A DNA stretch of 64,000 nt, taken from contig CM067555.1 in NCBI GenBank assembly GCA_034509755.1, positions 19,480,142-19,544,141 on the forward strand. The letters are read 5' to 3'. Below are positions 22,311-34,694 of this stretch, in pieces. This DNA comes from Anisodus tanguticus. Lineage: Eukaryota; Streptophyta; Magnoliopsida; Solanales; Solanaceae. Position 1 is the stretch's first letter; each line of letters begins with the position of its first letter. The notes under the pieces were generated by a model. It was not told the origin of the DNA and ran no database searches. It saw only the letters and a program-made list of their open reading frames with translations. The translations under genes and the position numbers were made by a program.

Positions 22311-24179
22311 TATCTCAAGGAATGTGTGGGCCTAAATATAGTCATTAATTCATTATTTATATTTCCTGACATTCATGTTTATTGTTTTCTTAAAAACTAA
22401 AATAAGTTTAATTTGTTCCACTCATTAATTAAATTTTTGTGTACATTCTTACCGTGAGTTCTTATTGTACATTTCTGTTATGAAATGATTCGGGTCCATT
22501 ATTTGACATTATTAAAAATATGTTGGGTAGACAGAGGTCAGCAGTCAGTCTTCTCACATAGGTGACCGCCTCGATCAATTTAGTGTTGATAAGAGATGAA
22601 ACGAGATTTTAAGAAAATTATCATACATATAATTTGAGAGCACATGGCTTAAGAATCTATAGCATTACACAAGGAATGACAAAGGTAATTTTAGTATTTT
22701 CTGGTGAAAATAACTTTCACCTAATCTACCTTGAGTGGCTAGATGTGAGTTCACATTTTATTAAATAGATCAAGGAACTCAGTTTAGATGCATATAGTGT
22801 CTGAATATCATCTGTAAAATATTATCTTATGAGATAAAGACATATGCTCCATGGAGAAGGAGAAAATATTATAGCATATGTTTCATACCATGTGTATAAA
22901 TATCGACCAAAGAGTTAACATAAGTTATATCTCGACTTATTACTGTATGAGATCTTAGTAAGTACCTTCACTACTTTAATCAGTGGCTCGAAGCTTGGTT
23001 GATGTTCGCTATATTAGCATACTACCAAATGACCATGAGAGATTTGATTTAGCGGAGCATGAGTACAAAAGCGAGTTGGATACAAGTTAAGAAACTCGTG
23101 AGAATAGGAAGATCATTGATGGAATCTCATTTACTTTGTGTTTGCTGGTACTAGTTCTGACTTATGGGTCATACTTGGGAACACAAGAACTATGATACAT
23201 GAGATCAAAGTGTTATATATCAATGTGATTCACATGATCTTAGGCACTGAGCATACTTCTTATGTGATCTACTTGATGATTTTTATGACGACGACGAGAG
23301 GCTATATATTCCTAGCAGACGTATAACAAAGTGTTCTCATAGTATGCCAGTTGCACAACCTACTTATCTAGTATGAAATGATGCAAAAGAATTTAAAGGA
23401 GAATATATTTTTCTTAGCTTGATGAAGCTTGAGCATTGCCTTATGTGTGAGTGGAAGATGTTGGAAAATAGTTTATGGCCCAGTACACCCACAAGGGGTG
23501 CTAGATAACTAGATGAGTTATTAGTGAGTATAACTCTTATCCCTAATGTTGTCTAGACATATAGCATTGCGGGTGTTGGAAGATGTGTATCAAAAACCTA
23601 GAGATAATTAGGGTTAGAGTTAATTCTTTGCATCAATATAGGGATTTTAAGTTGTGGTAAAGGGAGTTCATTCGCTTTCTAAAGATTCCTGATGACCGAT
23701 GACACAAGTTGTGATTACTGCAAATCCGCTTCCACTATGAAAAAACTCATAAATTATCTAAACTAATATTTACGAATAGAATACTAGAAATTGTTATATT
23801 GAGGACAACCTATTAAGGTAAAAGCACCTATACATGGTGTTTTCTTTTTCCTTTTCCCTGAAGCATTTTAGTTCGCAGCTTTTGAATTGTATGATCACAT
23901 TTAAAGAGAGGAGCATGACATGAAATGAAAGTGTATGAACAAAGGCGAATCATTATTAACAATTTCTACTATACTATAAGATGGAGTAAGCTAGCAGGAG
24001 GTCAACATGCCTGTATGGCAGCTCGGGACTAAATTGGTCAATTAACTTGCTTTTCTACTTTAACCATGTGTACATTTTGCTTAGGAGGTTGTATAATTTA
24101 ACTACACTTTGCTTAAGTGGATGCAAATGTCAGCTTTTGCATTATTTAATGCCTTATGCTTTAACTATAGCTGACCTTT
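22311..24179. other. Spacer, probably old retroelement DNA
   Basis: 1.9 kb without any open frame above about 62 codons and without a recognised motif. TGTTGG starts occur at 22519 and 23459, which could be old copia LTR edges, but I found no paired repeat. Nothing firmer can be said. Confidence 0.35.
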
Positions 24180-25560
24180 TGTCACGACCCAAAATTTCAT
24201 TTGTGCCGTGAGGACACTTATCCTAAACCCATAGGCGAACCATAAGCTTATTCTTAATTTAAAAGAAAAGAAATTTGCAGAAATAGAAATAACTCATGAA
24301 AGTACTTAAATAGTCTGAAGACATAACATAAATAAGTCTAGTCAACAACCATAACCCCAAAATCCAGTTGTCATAAGTACAAAACATCTATCTGAATACA
24401 AATTTGGTACGATATTACATCAACTGTCTGGAATAAGGAAAAGACAAAAAGCAATAAAAATAAAAAGGAGTCTGGTGTTAAGGGATTGTCATCAGCTCAC
24501 CCTGAATTTACTAGAGCTGCCTCTCGATTCGATCAAGGTCTCAACTCCAAAATTCCACTACTGCTCGGATCGGCACATGCACACAAAAGGTGCAGAAAGT
24601 GTAGAGTGAGTACGGAAAACATGTGTACCAGCAGCAACGTCAACCGACTCTAAACTATAGTGATAACGAGAGTTGATACTCCCCTTACTCATCTTCTTGC
24701 TTAGTTAGTTACAATTATTCAGTTTATAAGTATTTAACTATCTAATAAAAGGTTCTACAATTTATTCCAGTCATAAAGGTTATTACTTTTCATGTATAAG
24801 CATAAAGTTTCCACCTTTTAGTCACTTGGGATAGTTATAGTGATAAAGGCTCAAACTTTCCCACAATTAAGGCTCAGATAACCATAAATATTCACCATTT
24901 TCGTAGATTAAAACAAGTTTAGCCATAAAGACTCAACCTTTACATTATTTAGGGTGTTATATCAATAAAAATTTGATCTTTCCATCTGTTAGAACACATA
25001 TTATCATAAAGGTTAAACCTTTCCATCTTTTAAGTCAAGGAAAGCCATAAATGTTCTATCTTTCTTCCATTTAAAGCGATTAAACTATAAAGATTCCATC
25101 TTTTTATCATATAAAGCACACATGACATGAAATCAAACAGCAGGTATGAATAACATGAATGCAAGTGAAATGCATGCTATGCAATGGCTATATGTACTAG
25201 TATACACACACTCATGCAGTAGGTTTCACGTGACCCATATGGGACTCATGAGGTCCATAAACCCATCCGAAATACTATATCCTTCATATCACATCGGGTA
25301 CCAGTCCCTATTCTATAATATCATCAGCATCACTCATGTCTATGTACCATATCCATGTTCAGCCTCTTCGAGCTCTTTCCTCATATCTCATCGATTAGAT
25401 GTCAATAATATCATGAATGAACGTAATGGATATATGTACACCATGCAAATACATAATATCAATTCAATTTATCAAGATGAACTCTTCTTTCATGTTATTA
25501 GACAAGATGTAGAGTGATCAATGCATGACAGGTCATTAATCACGGAGATATATCAATCAT
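24180..25560 (-). repeat. Lone Ty3/gypsy (Tekay/Del-like) LTR, minus orientation
   Basis: The plus strand starts TGTCACGACCC at 24180, the reverse complement of the LTR end seen at 4676-4686. Internal landmarks on the plus strand ('ctgtctggaataagga', 'cacacaaaaggtgcagaaagtgtag' type, 'agtacggaaaacatgtgtacc' type) are those of common Solanaceae gypsy LTRs. The region 24700-25100 repeats 'cataaaggtt/cataaagattc..cttt.catc.ttta' words about eight times. No primer-binding site lies beyond 24180. The other end fades near the tandem array. Confidence 0.6.
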
Positions 25561-25637
25561 GGATATCATAGCCCACATAAACAACAGCCACACCAACCTA
25601 AGTGGATTTATACACCACTCTTCAAGTACTGACAAAT

Positions 25638-26266
25638 AATGCGGTCTCCATGATCGGTTTTATATCGTCTTGACTTTAGAGCAAACACTGTAGCTTCTTG
25701 ATTGGATTTACGTCCCTGGATTCTGTGGAGCGAATAATGTAGCCTCTTGATTGGATTTACGTCGCTTGACTTTTGAAGACAAAGACTGTGGTCTCCCTGA
25801 CCGGTTTTACATCATCTAAACTCTTTGAGAGAACACTGCAGCCTCTTGACTGGATTTACATCGCTTGACTTCTAAAGATGAATATTGCAGTATCCCTGAC
25901 CGAAATTACATCATCTTTGACTTTTGGAGCGAATACTGCGGCCTTCTCAATCAGATTTAACGTTCTAACTTTGAAGAAGAATATTGTAGCCTCTTGACCG
26001 AAATTACATCGTCTTTGACTTTAAAGAGGAATATTGCTGCCTTTTGACCAGAATCACATCATCTTTGACTATGGAATGAATATTGCAGTCTTCTCAATCG
26101 GATTTATAATGCTCTAACTTTGAAGATGAATAGTGTGGCCTCCTGACCGGAATTACATCGTCTTTGCCTTTTGGAGCAAAGACTGCGACCTTCTCAACTA
26201 TAGTTACTACGCTCTAACTTTGAAGACGAATAATGCATCATCCTGACCGAAATTACATTATCTTTT
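25638..26266. repeat. Tandem array, about 13 units of 48-51 bp
   Basis: Each unit follows the pattern 'a.tgc.gcct.cttgaccggaattacatcgtctttgact.t.gag.gaat', beginning at AATGCGG (25638), ACTGTAG (about 25688) and so on to AATGCAT (about 26230). Units differ from one another by roughly a quarter of positions, and alternate units share variants (for example 'ttctcaatc.gattta' in several), hinting at a two-unit higher-order period. The array lies just past the integrase end of a Tat/Ogre element, in its 3' untranslated region. Confidence 0.85.
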
Positions 26267-27358
26267 GTATAAGTTGTGACCCTCTTGATCAGATTGCCTT
26301 TTGTTCATCTGTTGATTGTGAGCCTCTCGGCTTGATTGCCTTTCATTTATTTGTATAACCTTTTTTGTTTCTGTCTATGCCGGTCGTGGTGTTTTTTCCT
26401 GTCCTGAAGACATATACAGACGGGTTAGTAAAAATATGTTGTCGCTTTCTGGTGACAGACTGAACCTGTGTCCACAGAAATATTGTTAGTTTTGATCGAG
26501 GTTAGCTGGTGTCATTGGTTCTTCTTCCACCGGGTCACAATATATTATCCCATTTCGGCTCCGGACTAAGTAGAAATGAGATATTTGAGTTTATTAAGAA
26601 AATATTTTGAATATTTAAAACGTACCTATTTAGAAAAAATAAGTAAATAACTATTTTTAAAAAACTCTTGTTTTAAAATGTCATGGCATGTGCTTTCGAA
26701 GCGAGACTTCCTTTTTGGTTCTGCTTCCACGGAATTTTTAAGACCTCCTAAACAATTCTGCACCAGTCTAAAGCTTGTATCGTCGAACTCTCGCGGTGAC
26801 TGGTGATTGGAGAAATTTTTGAGACCCCCTCGAAAATTGTCCCAGTTACGAATTTCCTATCGGTTGATGCACTTTGAGTCTTTTCGGAAGGAATTTTTAA
26901 GATCCTCTCAAAAATTTTGTCCCAGTTGAAGCTGTGATGGCAATCATCCTTTGCTGATTCTAACTTTGGGAATTTTTAGATGTTTCTAAAAAATTCTCCC
27001 CCTATGGCCTCTTAAGGGTTTCTTTGGTTTTTTTGTTGGTGCGGACAAGCTTAGAGAGCGCCTACGTATCCTGTCGCAGTAGGAATCAGGTCGAACGTAG
27101 TTCAGAATAAACATAATTAGGTTTTTGTATTGATATGACCATGTCCGAAATGAACTGCCTACGTATCCGGCCTTGGGAGAAATCAGGTCATTGAGTAGTC
27201 CATATTACATAAAGGAATCATTTGGATTTTTCTTTCTATTACAAGAAAAAGATTGAAACCCTTCATGGGTCCCTCTATGTATCTCTGCTACAAGAGATAA
27301 GTCTTGATGTAGTAATTACAAGTAAAGTAAAAATGCAATTACATAGAAAAGCATGCAT
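26267..27358 (-). other. 3' non-coding region of the Tat/Ogre element
   Basis: Between the integrase end and the tandem array. It contains 'ctgcctacgtatccgg..ttgggagaaatcaggtc' at about 27150-27195 and a similar 'gcctacgtatcctgtcgcagtaggaatcaggtcgaacg' type segment at 27060-27100. A repeated 'gaatttttaagacctcct...aattctgcaccag / aaattttgtcccagtt' theme runs over 26730-26930, four partial copies. No open frame. Confidence 0.55.
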
Positions 27359-28234
27359 TCACGTGTAATATCTGTTGACTGCATCTGAATTGATTGCTTT
27401 AGGCCACTCTTGGTCATCCATTTCTGCTAAGACCAGTGCTCCCCCTGAAAGCAATTTGTGGACAATGTAAGGGCCTTGCAAATTTGGCGCGGATTTTCCT
27501 TTGTACTCATCTTGATGAGGGAATACTCTCTTGAGTACCAGCTGTCCAATATGAAAGATTTGGGCTCTGACCCATTTGTTGAAGGTGCGGGCCATCATTT
27601 GTTAGTATAGTTGACCATGACACATAACAATTATTCACTTTTTATCAATTAAGGTCATTTGTTCATACCTCTTTCGAACCCATTTTGCGTTATCTAACTC
27701 TACTTCTTGGATAATTCGGAGTGATGATCAACCTCGATTGGGATGACTACTTCTATGCCATAAACTAGCAAGTACGATGTCACTTATATCGAAGTTCTGG
27801 TTATGGTTCTATACCCAAGCAAAGAATATGGTAACTGTTTGTGCCAACACTTGTAGTTGTCTGTCATCTTTCGCAATATCCTCATGATATTTCTTGTTGG
27901 CAGCTTCTACAACTCCGTTCATTTGCGGCCTATATGATGTCAATTTTCGGTGGGTTATATGAAATTAGTCACAGATATCCTTCATCAAGTGATTGTTCAA
28001 GTTTGCTCCGTTATTTGTAATGATAGATTCTGGGATGCCGAATCGGTAAATGATATTGTTCTTCATGAAGTCAGCCACTACCTTCTTGGTTACTGACTCG
28101 TGAGAGGTAGCCTCGACCCATTTTGTGAAATAGTCTATGGCTACCAAGATGAAATGGTGTTCATTGGGTGTTGTTGGTTCAATCGGTCTGATGGTGTCCA
28201 TGCCCCAAGCAACAAACGACCAAGGTGAACTCAT
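27359..28234 (-). pseudogene. Ty3/gypsy integrase, broken
   Basis: 28234-27965 reads the catalytic core: AWGMDTIRPIEP (first Asp present), FILVAIDYFTKWVEA, and FGIPESIITNNGAN, where the second catalytic Asp is Asn. The third acidic residue survives further on in a frame reading MNGVVEAANK near 27910-27935. The C-terminal domain is open at 27598-27359 (VLKRVFPHQDEYKGK, GPYIVHKLLSGGAL). Integrase would insert element DNA into chromosomes. The Asp-to-Asn change and frame breaks make this copy inactive. Confidence 0.8.
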
Positions 28235-28759
28235 ATCATTAAGCTCATTTTGTGGGACTCTGATCAGATCTCTATGTATCTGGCATTGGTGGCTTTTCCT
28301 CTTTTCTTAGGTGGGAGAGAAAAGAGATATTCGGCTTTCAAGCTTAGAAGAAAGAATCTATGACATCTCTACACAAATCTAGCGCAGTCAGCTTCCATGG
28401 TCATCCAATAATATCATGTTTGTAAGATTTTCTTGTCTAGTACGAAACCATTCATATAGGGTCTGCAAGCCCCGACGTGCACTTCTTCCAGTAGTTTGGT
28501 GGCTTCTGTGGCATCTACACATTTGAGAAAACCCAGATCTGGTATTCTTTTGTAGAGCACATTCTTACTCAGGAAGAAATCATTGGTCATTCTTCAAAGG
28601 GTTTTCCTCTGATTACTCGTTGTACCCTAGGGATAATCTCTTTTGTCCAAGTAGGCTTTCAAATCAGTGTACGAAGGCTTGCCATCGGGCTCTGCTTCCA
28701 CACAGGAACAGTAAACATGTTCATCTTTCAAGATTATCTCAATTGAGTTGATATGGCTG

Positions 28760-29333
28760 CTTTCGGGATGTTATATCATAGAGGCTATAGTAGCGAGAGC
28801 ATCTGCAAACTCATTATGTGCTCTGAGCGTATGTATGCACATAATCTTTCTGAATCTTTTGCTTAGTCTCTGAATGAAGTTGACATACGATAGGATATTG
28901 ACGTTTTTCATCGCCCACTCTCCTTATACTTGGTGGATCAACAAATCTGAACCACCGATTACCAGTAATTCGTCGATACCTCTGTCGAGTTCCATTTGAA
29001 GACCCAAGATGCAAGCTTCATATTCTACCATGTTATTGGTATAAAGGAAAGTATAGCAGCCATCGGGTAGTGTTGTCCTGATTGTGATATCAATACTGCT
29101 CTGATCCTCAACCCTTGGTAGTTAACAGCACTATCGAAGAACATTCTCCATCCTGAATAAGGCTCTTCTTCTTCTTCGTCTTCTATTAGTATCTCTTCAT
29201 CTGGGAAGTATGTTCGAAGTGATTCTACATCGTCATCCACCGAGCTTTCGGCCAGATAGTCGGCTAATGCCTGCCCTTTTACAGCTTTATGCACCACATA
29301 CACGATGTCAAATTCACTTAACAAATCTACCAT
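28760..29333 (-). pseudogene. Ty3/gypsy RNase H, broken
   Basis: 29333-29025 holds the connection (FDIVYVVHKAVKGQALADYL), an acidic spacer with DEEEEEP, and WRMFFDSAVNYQG, where the first catalytic Asp is present. Past a stop, frames near 29030-28790 read on through EYEACILGLQMELDRG, a stretch where GDSD is expected but GGSD is read, and a final NEFADALAT-like motif. It would remove the RNA strand during reverse transcription. Stops interrupt it at about 29024. Confidence 0.75.
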
Positions 29334-30702
29334 TTAGCCAACTTTCCCATGGGCATTGGCTGGTGAAAAATGTACTTCAATAGGTCTATCTTGGAGATGA
29401 GGTGGGTAGTGTATGACGCTAGATAATGTCTCAACTTATGGACTATCCATGTCAATGCACAATATGTCTTTCCTACTAAGGTATAATATACTTCACAAGC
29501 GGTGAACTTCTTGCTCAAGTAGTAGATATCATGTTCCTTCTTCCCGACCTTGTCATGTTGTCCCAACATGCATTCAAATCATTATTTGATACTGGCAGAT
29601 ACAACAACAGAGACTTCCCAGCCTCGGTGGTACCATAATATGTGGATTTGAAAGATACTTCTTGATGGTATAGAATACTTTCTGACATTCATCATTCCAC
29701 TTTATCGGTGCGTCCTTTTTCAAAAGTTTGAGTATGGGTTTCATGATCACTATGGACTGAGCTATGAAACGACCTATATAATTCAATCGACCTAGGAAAC
29801 TCATAACCTTCTTCTTTGTTTTCAGGGAGGCAAATCTTGTATGGCTTTGATTTTTGACGGATCCATCTCTATGCCTCTCTGACTAACTATGAACTTGAGC
29901 AGCTTTCCAAAAGGTATCCCGAATGCACACTTAGCCAGTTTTAGTTTCAAATTGAATTTTTGAAGCCTTTCGAAGAACTTGCGCAAGTGAGTGATATGAT
30001 CAACGCTTTCTCTTGACTTGATGATGACATCTTCCACATATACTTCTATTTCTATGTGGATCATGTCATGAAAGATAGTCGTCATGGCTCACATGTATAT
30101 AGTGCCGACATTTTTAAGGTTGAACGACATTACCCGATAGTGATATACTCCCCATGGCGTAATGAAATTTGTCTTTTCTGCATTTTCTTTTTCCATCAGG
30201 ATCTGATGGTATCTGTCGAAACAATCGACAAAGGATTGTAGCTCATGCTTGGCACAATTGTTGATGAGAATGTGGATATTCGAGAGTTGAAATTGTATTT
30301 TGGACTGGCTCTGTAAAGATCCCGAGAGTCCACACAGATTCGGATCTTACCATCATTTTTTGGTACCGGTACAATGTTGGCTAACCATGTAGGATACGAG
30401 GTTATCTCTACCGCTCCCGATTCGATATGTTTTTCAACCTCTTATTTTATTCGCACGCTTAAATCGGGCTTGCACTGTCTGATCTTTTGCTTAACCGGTG
30501 CGAACCCTGGATAGATTGTAAACTTGTAAGCCATTATATATGTACTCAAACCGGACATATCCACATAAAACCACAAAAATACGTCCACATATTCTCTCAA
30601 GCCAATTAGATCTTCTTTCTGTGACGACCCCAAGTGGGCATTGATCCGTGTCTCTTTGGCTATCCCCTCGCACCCTAGGTCGATGGCTTCAGTTTCATCC
30701 AA
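29327..30702 (-). pseudogene. Ty3/gypsy reverse transcriptase, broken
   Basis: 30702-30442 gives the N-terminal part (LREYVDVFLWFYVDMSGL). The active-site block lies at 30085-29822: EVYVEDVIIKSRESVDHI, where the expected Tyr-Val-Asp-Asp is Tyr-Val-Glu-Asp, followed by FFERLQKFNLKLKLAKCAFG. The thumb continues at 29804-29574 (MSFLGRLNYIGRFIAQS) and 29569-29327 (DIYYLSKKFTACEVYY). The first Asp-to-Glu change in the catalytic pair would be expected to abolish activity. Frame breaks separate all blocks. Confidence 0.8.
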
Positions 30703-31294
30703 ATTAGGTTTATGTCTGTTCTCATATTAGTATTCTTCATCGAGGAGGTCTTCTGGTAACTCGATTTCCTTGTCGTATTCTTTTTCAACCTCAACACTTG
30801 ACTTGCTCACTTCGTGACATGTCATGACATTAAAGGTGGATTTATTTTTATTACTGAAAAGCAAGGCAAAGCGTGATTAGTAATACAAAAGCAAAAATAA
30901 AATAATTAAAGTGTAATTTTAATAAAATGAGGCTCTTCATTGATTTTCAAAATTTAATACAAATTGTGGTCCTGACTCAGATCGACCTTGAGTCATTTTC
31001 ATTTTTAACAAACATTACGAGGAAAATAAGTAAATGGTGAATCGCCGGGCCTCGATCGTACTACACCAATTTTTAAAGATTATAAAATCTCATCATGGCT
31101 ACCAAGGAATTATTAGTGGAGTGGAAGTCCATTTAGTGAGTTGTTCGCCAGGATTCGCATCGCGAATTGTAGACACTTCGTTGTGTTTTTCAAGGATTGT
31201 CAAACAGTCTTCTTCTGAAAACAACATCCCTATCCCTTCTCAGCATCATCAACATTTGGTATCGATATCTTGACGGGATATTATTGGTACAAAC

Positions 31295-32521
31295 TCAGGT
31301 CTGGTGTTCATAACTTTGGGGAACCCTTCTTCTTCCCACTCTCATCATAAACTTTTTTAAAACTGGGAATATAACCAAGACTATATCAAAAATGATTTCG
31401 GGGATCACGATCGGCTCTATAATGCCGTGCAAATTTCTTCTAAGACCCTTCCCTAGATCAATACCATTCTGCAATATTATGGAGGAGATCATTTTGTATG
31501 TAGCATGCATTAGTGTCTGTATCATGTCATCTTTATATGCGGCCCCCACCAGCTCGACCATATGGAAATCTGTTCCCATGAGAATTTCCTCAATCACATG
31601 AACAAAGTTGTTGGGGTAGTTGTGAATACTTACTTCCCCATATATCACCACTTCGTGCCCTTCCCATATGAATTTTACAACCTGATGTAAGGAGGATGGT
31701 ATGGCTCTGGCCACAAGGATCCAAGGCCTTCCCAACAACAAGTTATAATTGGTAGAGATTGATGTGACCTGGAATTCTGTGGTAAATTTTATGGGGCCCA
31801 TCTGGATGCACAAATCAACTTCTCCAACCAGATTACGTTAAGCTCTATCTAATGCTCTCACATTAGTGAGGCTCTTCCTTATTTTGTCGATGTCATATCC
31901 CAATTACTGTATTGTGGTTGTCAGGAAAATATTCAGTCCGGCCCCATTGTCTACGAGGACTCGCTCTATAATTTTACCTCTACACTTGACAGTGGTGTAA
32001 AATGATTTGTTATGCATCAACCCTTCCCTGGAAAATTCTTCTATTTTGAATGATATCCGCTGGTCTCCTATGATATGTGCTACTGTGGTAGCCAAACTTT
32101 CAACGTTTGTGCCAGCGGGAACATATGCTTCATCCATTACTTTCATCAATGCTAAATGGTGATGGGAAGAACTTAGCAACAGTGCTAGTACTAACTTCAA
32201 GTGTTTGACGATAGAATACTCTTTGAGTTGCATCCTACGCCAGAAATCTTCGGCTTCACCTTCTATGATTGACCTCTTCTGATTGTTTTCCTTTCTTTTG
32301 CCCTCTTGAGCTAGTTCTTCATGCGTGTAACATTGTCCTAATCTGGTCATGCCGTGTGCAATGATAACTTCAACAATGAATTCCTTTTTGGGTGGCTTGA
32401 TGATACCCGGGGCCACTTGCGCAATATTTGGAGCAGGAATCAGCAAATCAAACCTGGGTCGCTCGTGTATAGTCAGTGATGCTACAGTTTGCTCGAGAAC
32501 TTCCACGGGTGCTGGACTCAA
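31295..32521 (-). pseudogene. Ty3/gypsy protease region, broken
   Basis: 32521-31904 includes IIERVLVDNGAGLNIF, the protease start in Tat-type elements (Asp-Asn-Gly in place of the usual Asp-Thr/Ser-Gly). 31813-31295 continues with FTTEFQVTSISTNYNLLLGRPWI, the conserved end of retroviral-type proteases (LLGRPW). The two frames are separated by stops near 31900. It would cleave the polyprotein. Confidence 0.75.
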
Positions 32522-32559
32522 AAGACTGCCAAGTCTTCTTCCCTCTCAATCATGTGAAT

Positions 32560-33643
32560 AGTGATATTTCCATGATTGGGCAGTGAGTTGGTATTCACGT
32601 TAGAAACGGATGTCTGCAAAATGATATCTATTTTATCGATAAAATCTTGAATCTTGTGCTTCAAGTTAATGCGATCCTTAGTGCTATGTCCGGCTCCACC
32701 GGAGTAATAAGCACATGTTTTGTCAAGATGGTAGAAATGGTTCCAGGATCGACTTGCTATGGAGGTACAATCTGAATCATGCCAATGATAAGAAATTCTT
32801 CAAGAAACCATGTATGTGTTTTCAACAACAACGTGAATACTTGAGTTGGTTTCTTCTCAAACTTAGGACGTGGCACATTATAATTTATCAGGGTGGTTGG
32901 TTTTGGTAATTTTAGGTTTGGTAATTTTGTGGAGCTTGGTAATTCTGAGGGGCTTGGTAATTTTGAGGAGCTTGGTACTTTTGTGGATCTTGGTAATTTT
33001 GTGGAGCTTGAATGGATAGTACCGGGGTTTGGAAGATCGGTGAAACCATTTGTGAGCTCATTGGAGGGCTTTGGTAGCTTGGGCAGGTTTGGTAGCCGAG
33101 TTGGGCGTAATAAATGGGCAATGGGTTGTATGGTGGAGTCAGATAGCCTTTTAGGAGTGGTGATTGATATACCTCCATGGGAGAATGGGGTTCTTCCCGT
33201 TTCTTTGTTTTGGAACTGGATGATCAAGTCACATTTTCCATGTCCTCACTTTTCTTCAGTACACCTCCCGTGGTGCTTGACTAGGAGCTTCTACCAGTCA
33301 CGCTGGTAATCTTTCTGGATTTGAGACCATTCTCTATGGCCTCACCCATTTCAACCAGTTCTGAAAATGGTCGTTCGGCCATGGAAATCATCTTATCGTA
33401 ACAATCTTGGCCTTGTGCTCTGATAAAAGCGGCAACCAATTCCTTCTCTGTCATGGATGGTTGCACACGAGCGGCCTTCGCTCTCCACTCTCCACCTACT
33501 TGTGTATTCCCTATAGCTCTATGTGGACTTCTGCCTGATTTTCTCCAAATAATATCGATCAGACACGGTTTCGACATTGAACTTGTATCATTCCATGAAG
33601 GATTCTGGCATATCGTTGGTCTCAAAGGCCAACACCATACCAT
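32560..33643 (-). pseudogene. Ty3/gypsy gag, broken, with PQNYQ repeats
   Basis: 33643-33281 matches the Gag C-terminal half of Tat elements (MTEKELVAAFIRAQGQ, PFSELVEMGEAIENGLKS). Next comes a proline-rich linker. In one frame at 33178-32912 it ends in a run of PQNYQ/APQNYQ pentapeptide-like repeats, visible in DNA as 'ttggtaattttgtggagc' units at 32900-33015. Near 32700-32640 a frame reads YYSGGAGHSTKDRINLKHK, the knuckle-like region before protease. Frame shifts separate the parts. Confidence 0.75.
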
Positions 33644-33789
33644 ATCGAGTCAACCCATGGAGACTTGGGCCCATCTCTTATACAGACGAACAGAAACTGG
33701 AGGTGGGCCTAGACCTTGAAGTCCCAGCAATGGGTAAAAACTGCACTTTTTAATTTCGCTAATGGGCTTAGTACACCCATTAGCGAATT

Positions 33790-34685
33790 TCGCTCATTTA
33801 CTTTACGTTGTTTGATTGTATATATAAAATCACATTGATGTATTTATTGAAACCCTTTAGAATATTAATTGAACCCTCAATACGAATATCGATAGTACAA
33901 ACAGGAACCCGATTTCAAACTAATAACCCAATAAAAGATAAAGAATAATTCGTTTATAACTGGTTATGTCAAAAACTGTTCCAGACAAATTGTGAAAAAA
34001 TAAGCCAAATGATTAGGAGTTTTACTTGGAGAAAATTTTCAAGTCTCAAAACAGTTTTTGGACCATGACCCGTGTAAAATAAATAACTTTTGGACAGCCC
34101 AGCGAGTACCCGAAATAAGGGGAAAAGGTTTTGGGCCTTAGCCCATTCAAAAAATCAAACTCTTCTGAAATAAAACAAAAGGATAAAAACTTTGTTTTCG
34201 TAAAGAATTTCAAATCAAAAACTTTCAAGAAATAACTCACTTGGACATTTGGAAAAATAAAAATATATATATGTGATTGTCAAAAGCTTCCAATTTCCAT
34301 TTACCAAGTGTTTTCTTAAACCGAATTCAAAAGAAATAGGTGGATTTATACTATTTTGAACCATACTATTTTAAACAAAACTTCTTTATACATATCTTTA
34401 AACAATATTTTAAGTAAATATACAATTTAGTCACAATAACTCATAGGTAAACCGCATTGGACGGATCCTTAATACCGAGGTGTCTAACACCTTCCTCAGG
34501 GATCACCAGAATCCTTATTCGAACTCTAGTACTCTTTTAAAAGGTTTTCGAACTAGCAAACCTTTAACAAAAAATGGTTTTCTAATTTTCAAAATTAATT
34601 AGGTGACGACTCTATTTCAAAATGAAAATATTGAAGCCACATTACGATAGTAGCTTTTCCGCCCGCGTAAATGTGAACCGTAACA
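33790..34685 (+). repeat. Ogre/Tat-type LTR fragment, right end intact
   Basis: The end at 34678-34685 reads CCGTAACA. Upstream are 'aggtgtctaacaccttcctcagggatcacc' and 'ttaggtgacgactct' type segments, the same landmarks found in reverse at 47920-48090 inside the solo Ogre LTR. This shows the two are related LTR 3' ends in opposite orientation. The left boundary is uncertain. It abuts an L1 fragment on the right, so no internal region follows. Confidence 0.55.
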
Positions 34686-34694
34686 CCAGTGACC

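Larger units (their letters stand above)
25638..33720 (-). mobile_element. Tat/Ogre-type Ty3/gypsy retrotransposon, decayed
   Basis: Read on the minus strand the order is gag (33643-32560), protease (32521-31295), reverse transcriptase (30702-29327), RNase H (29333-28760) and integrase (28234-27359), followed by about 1 kb of non-coding sequence and a tandem array. That is Ty3 order, and the motifs (DNGA protease start, FFERLQKFNLKL after the RT active site, a GPY-like integrase end) are those of the Tat branch. Frame shifts and stops cut it into more than ten pieces, and two catalytic residues are changed. Matching LTRs on both sides were not found, so the ends were lost or replaced. Confidence 0.8.

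Noticed and set aside
25638..26266. CRISPR-like array
   Set aside because: Units are head-to-tail and diverged throughout, without conserved repeats alternating with unique spacers, and the host is a plant nuclear genome.
33756..33787. Rho-independent terminator
   Set aside because: The hairpin looks like one, but this is a eukaryotic genome and no T-run follows in a transcribed context.
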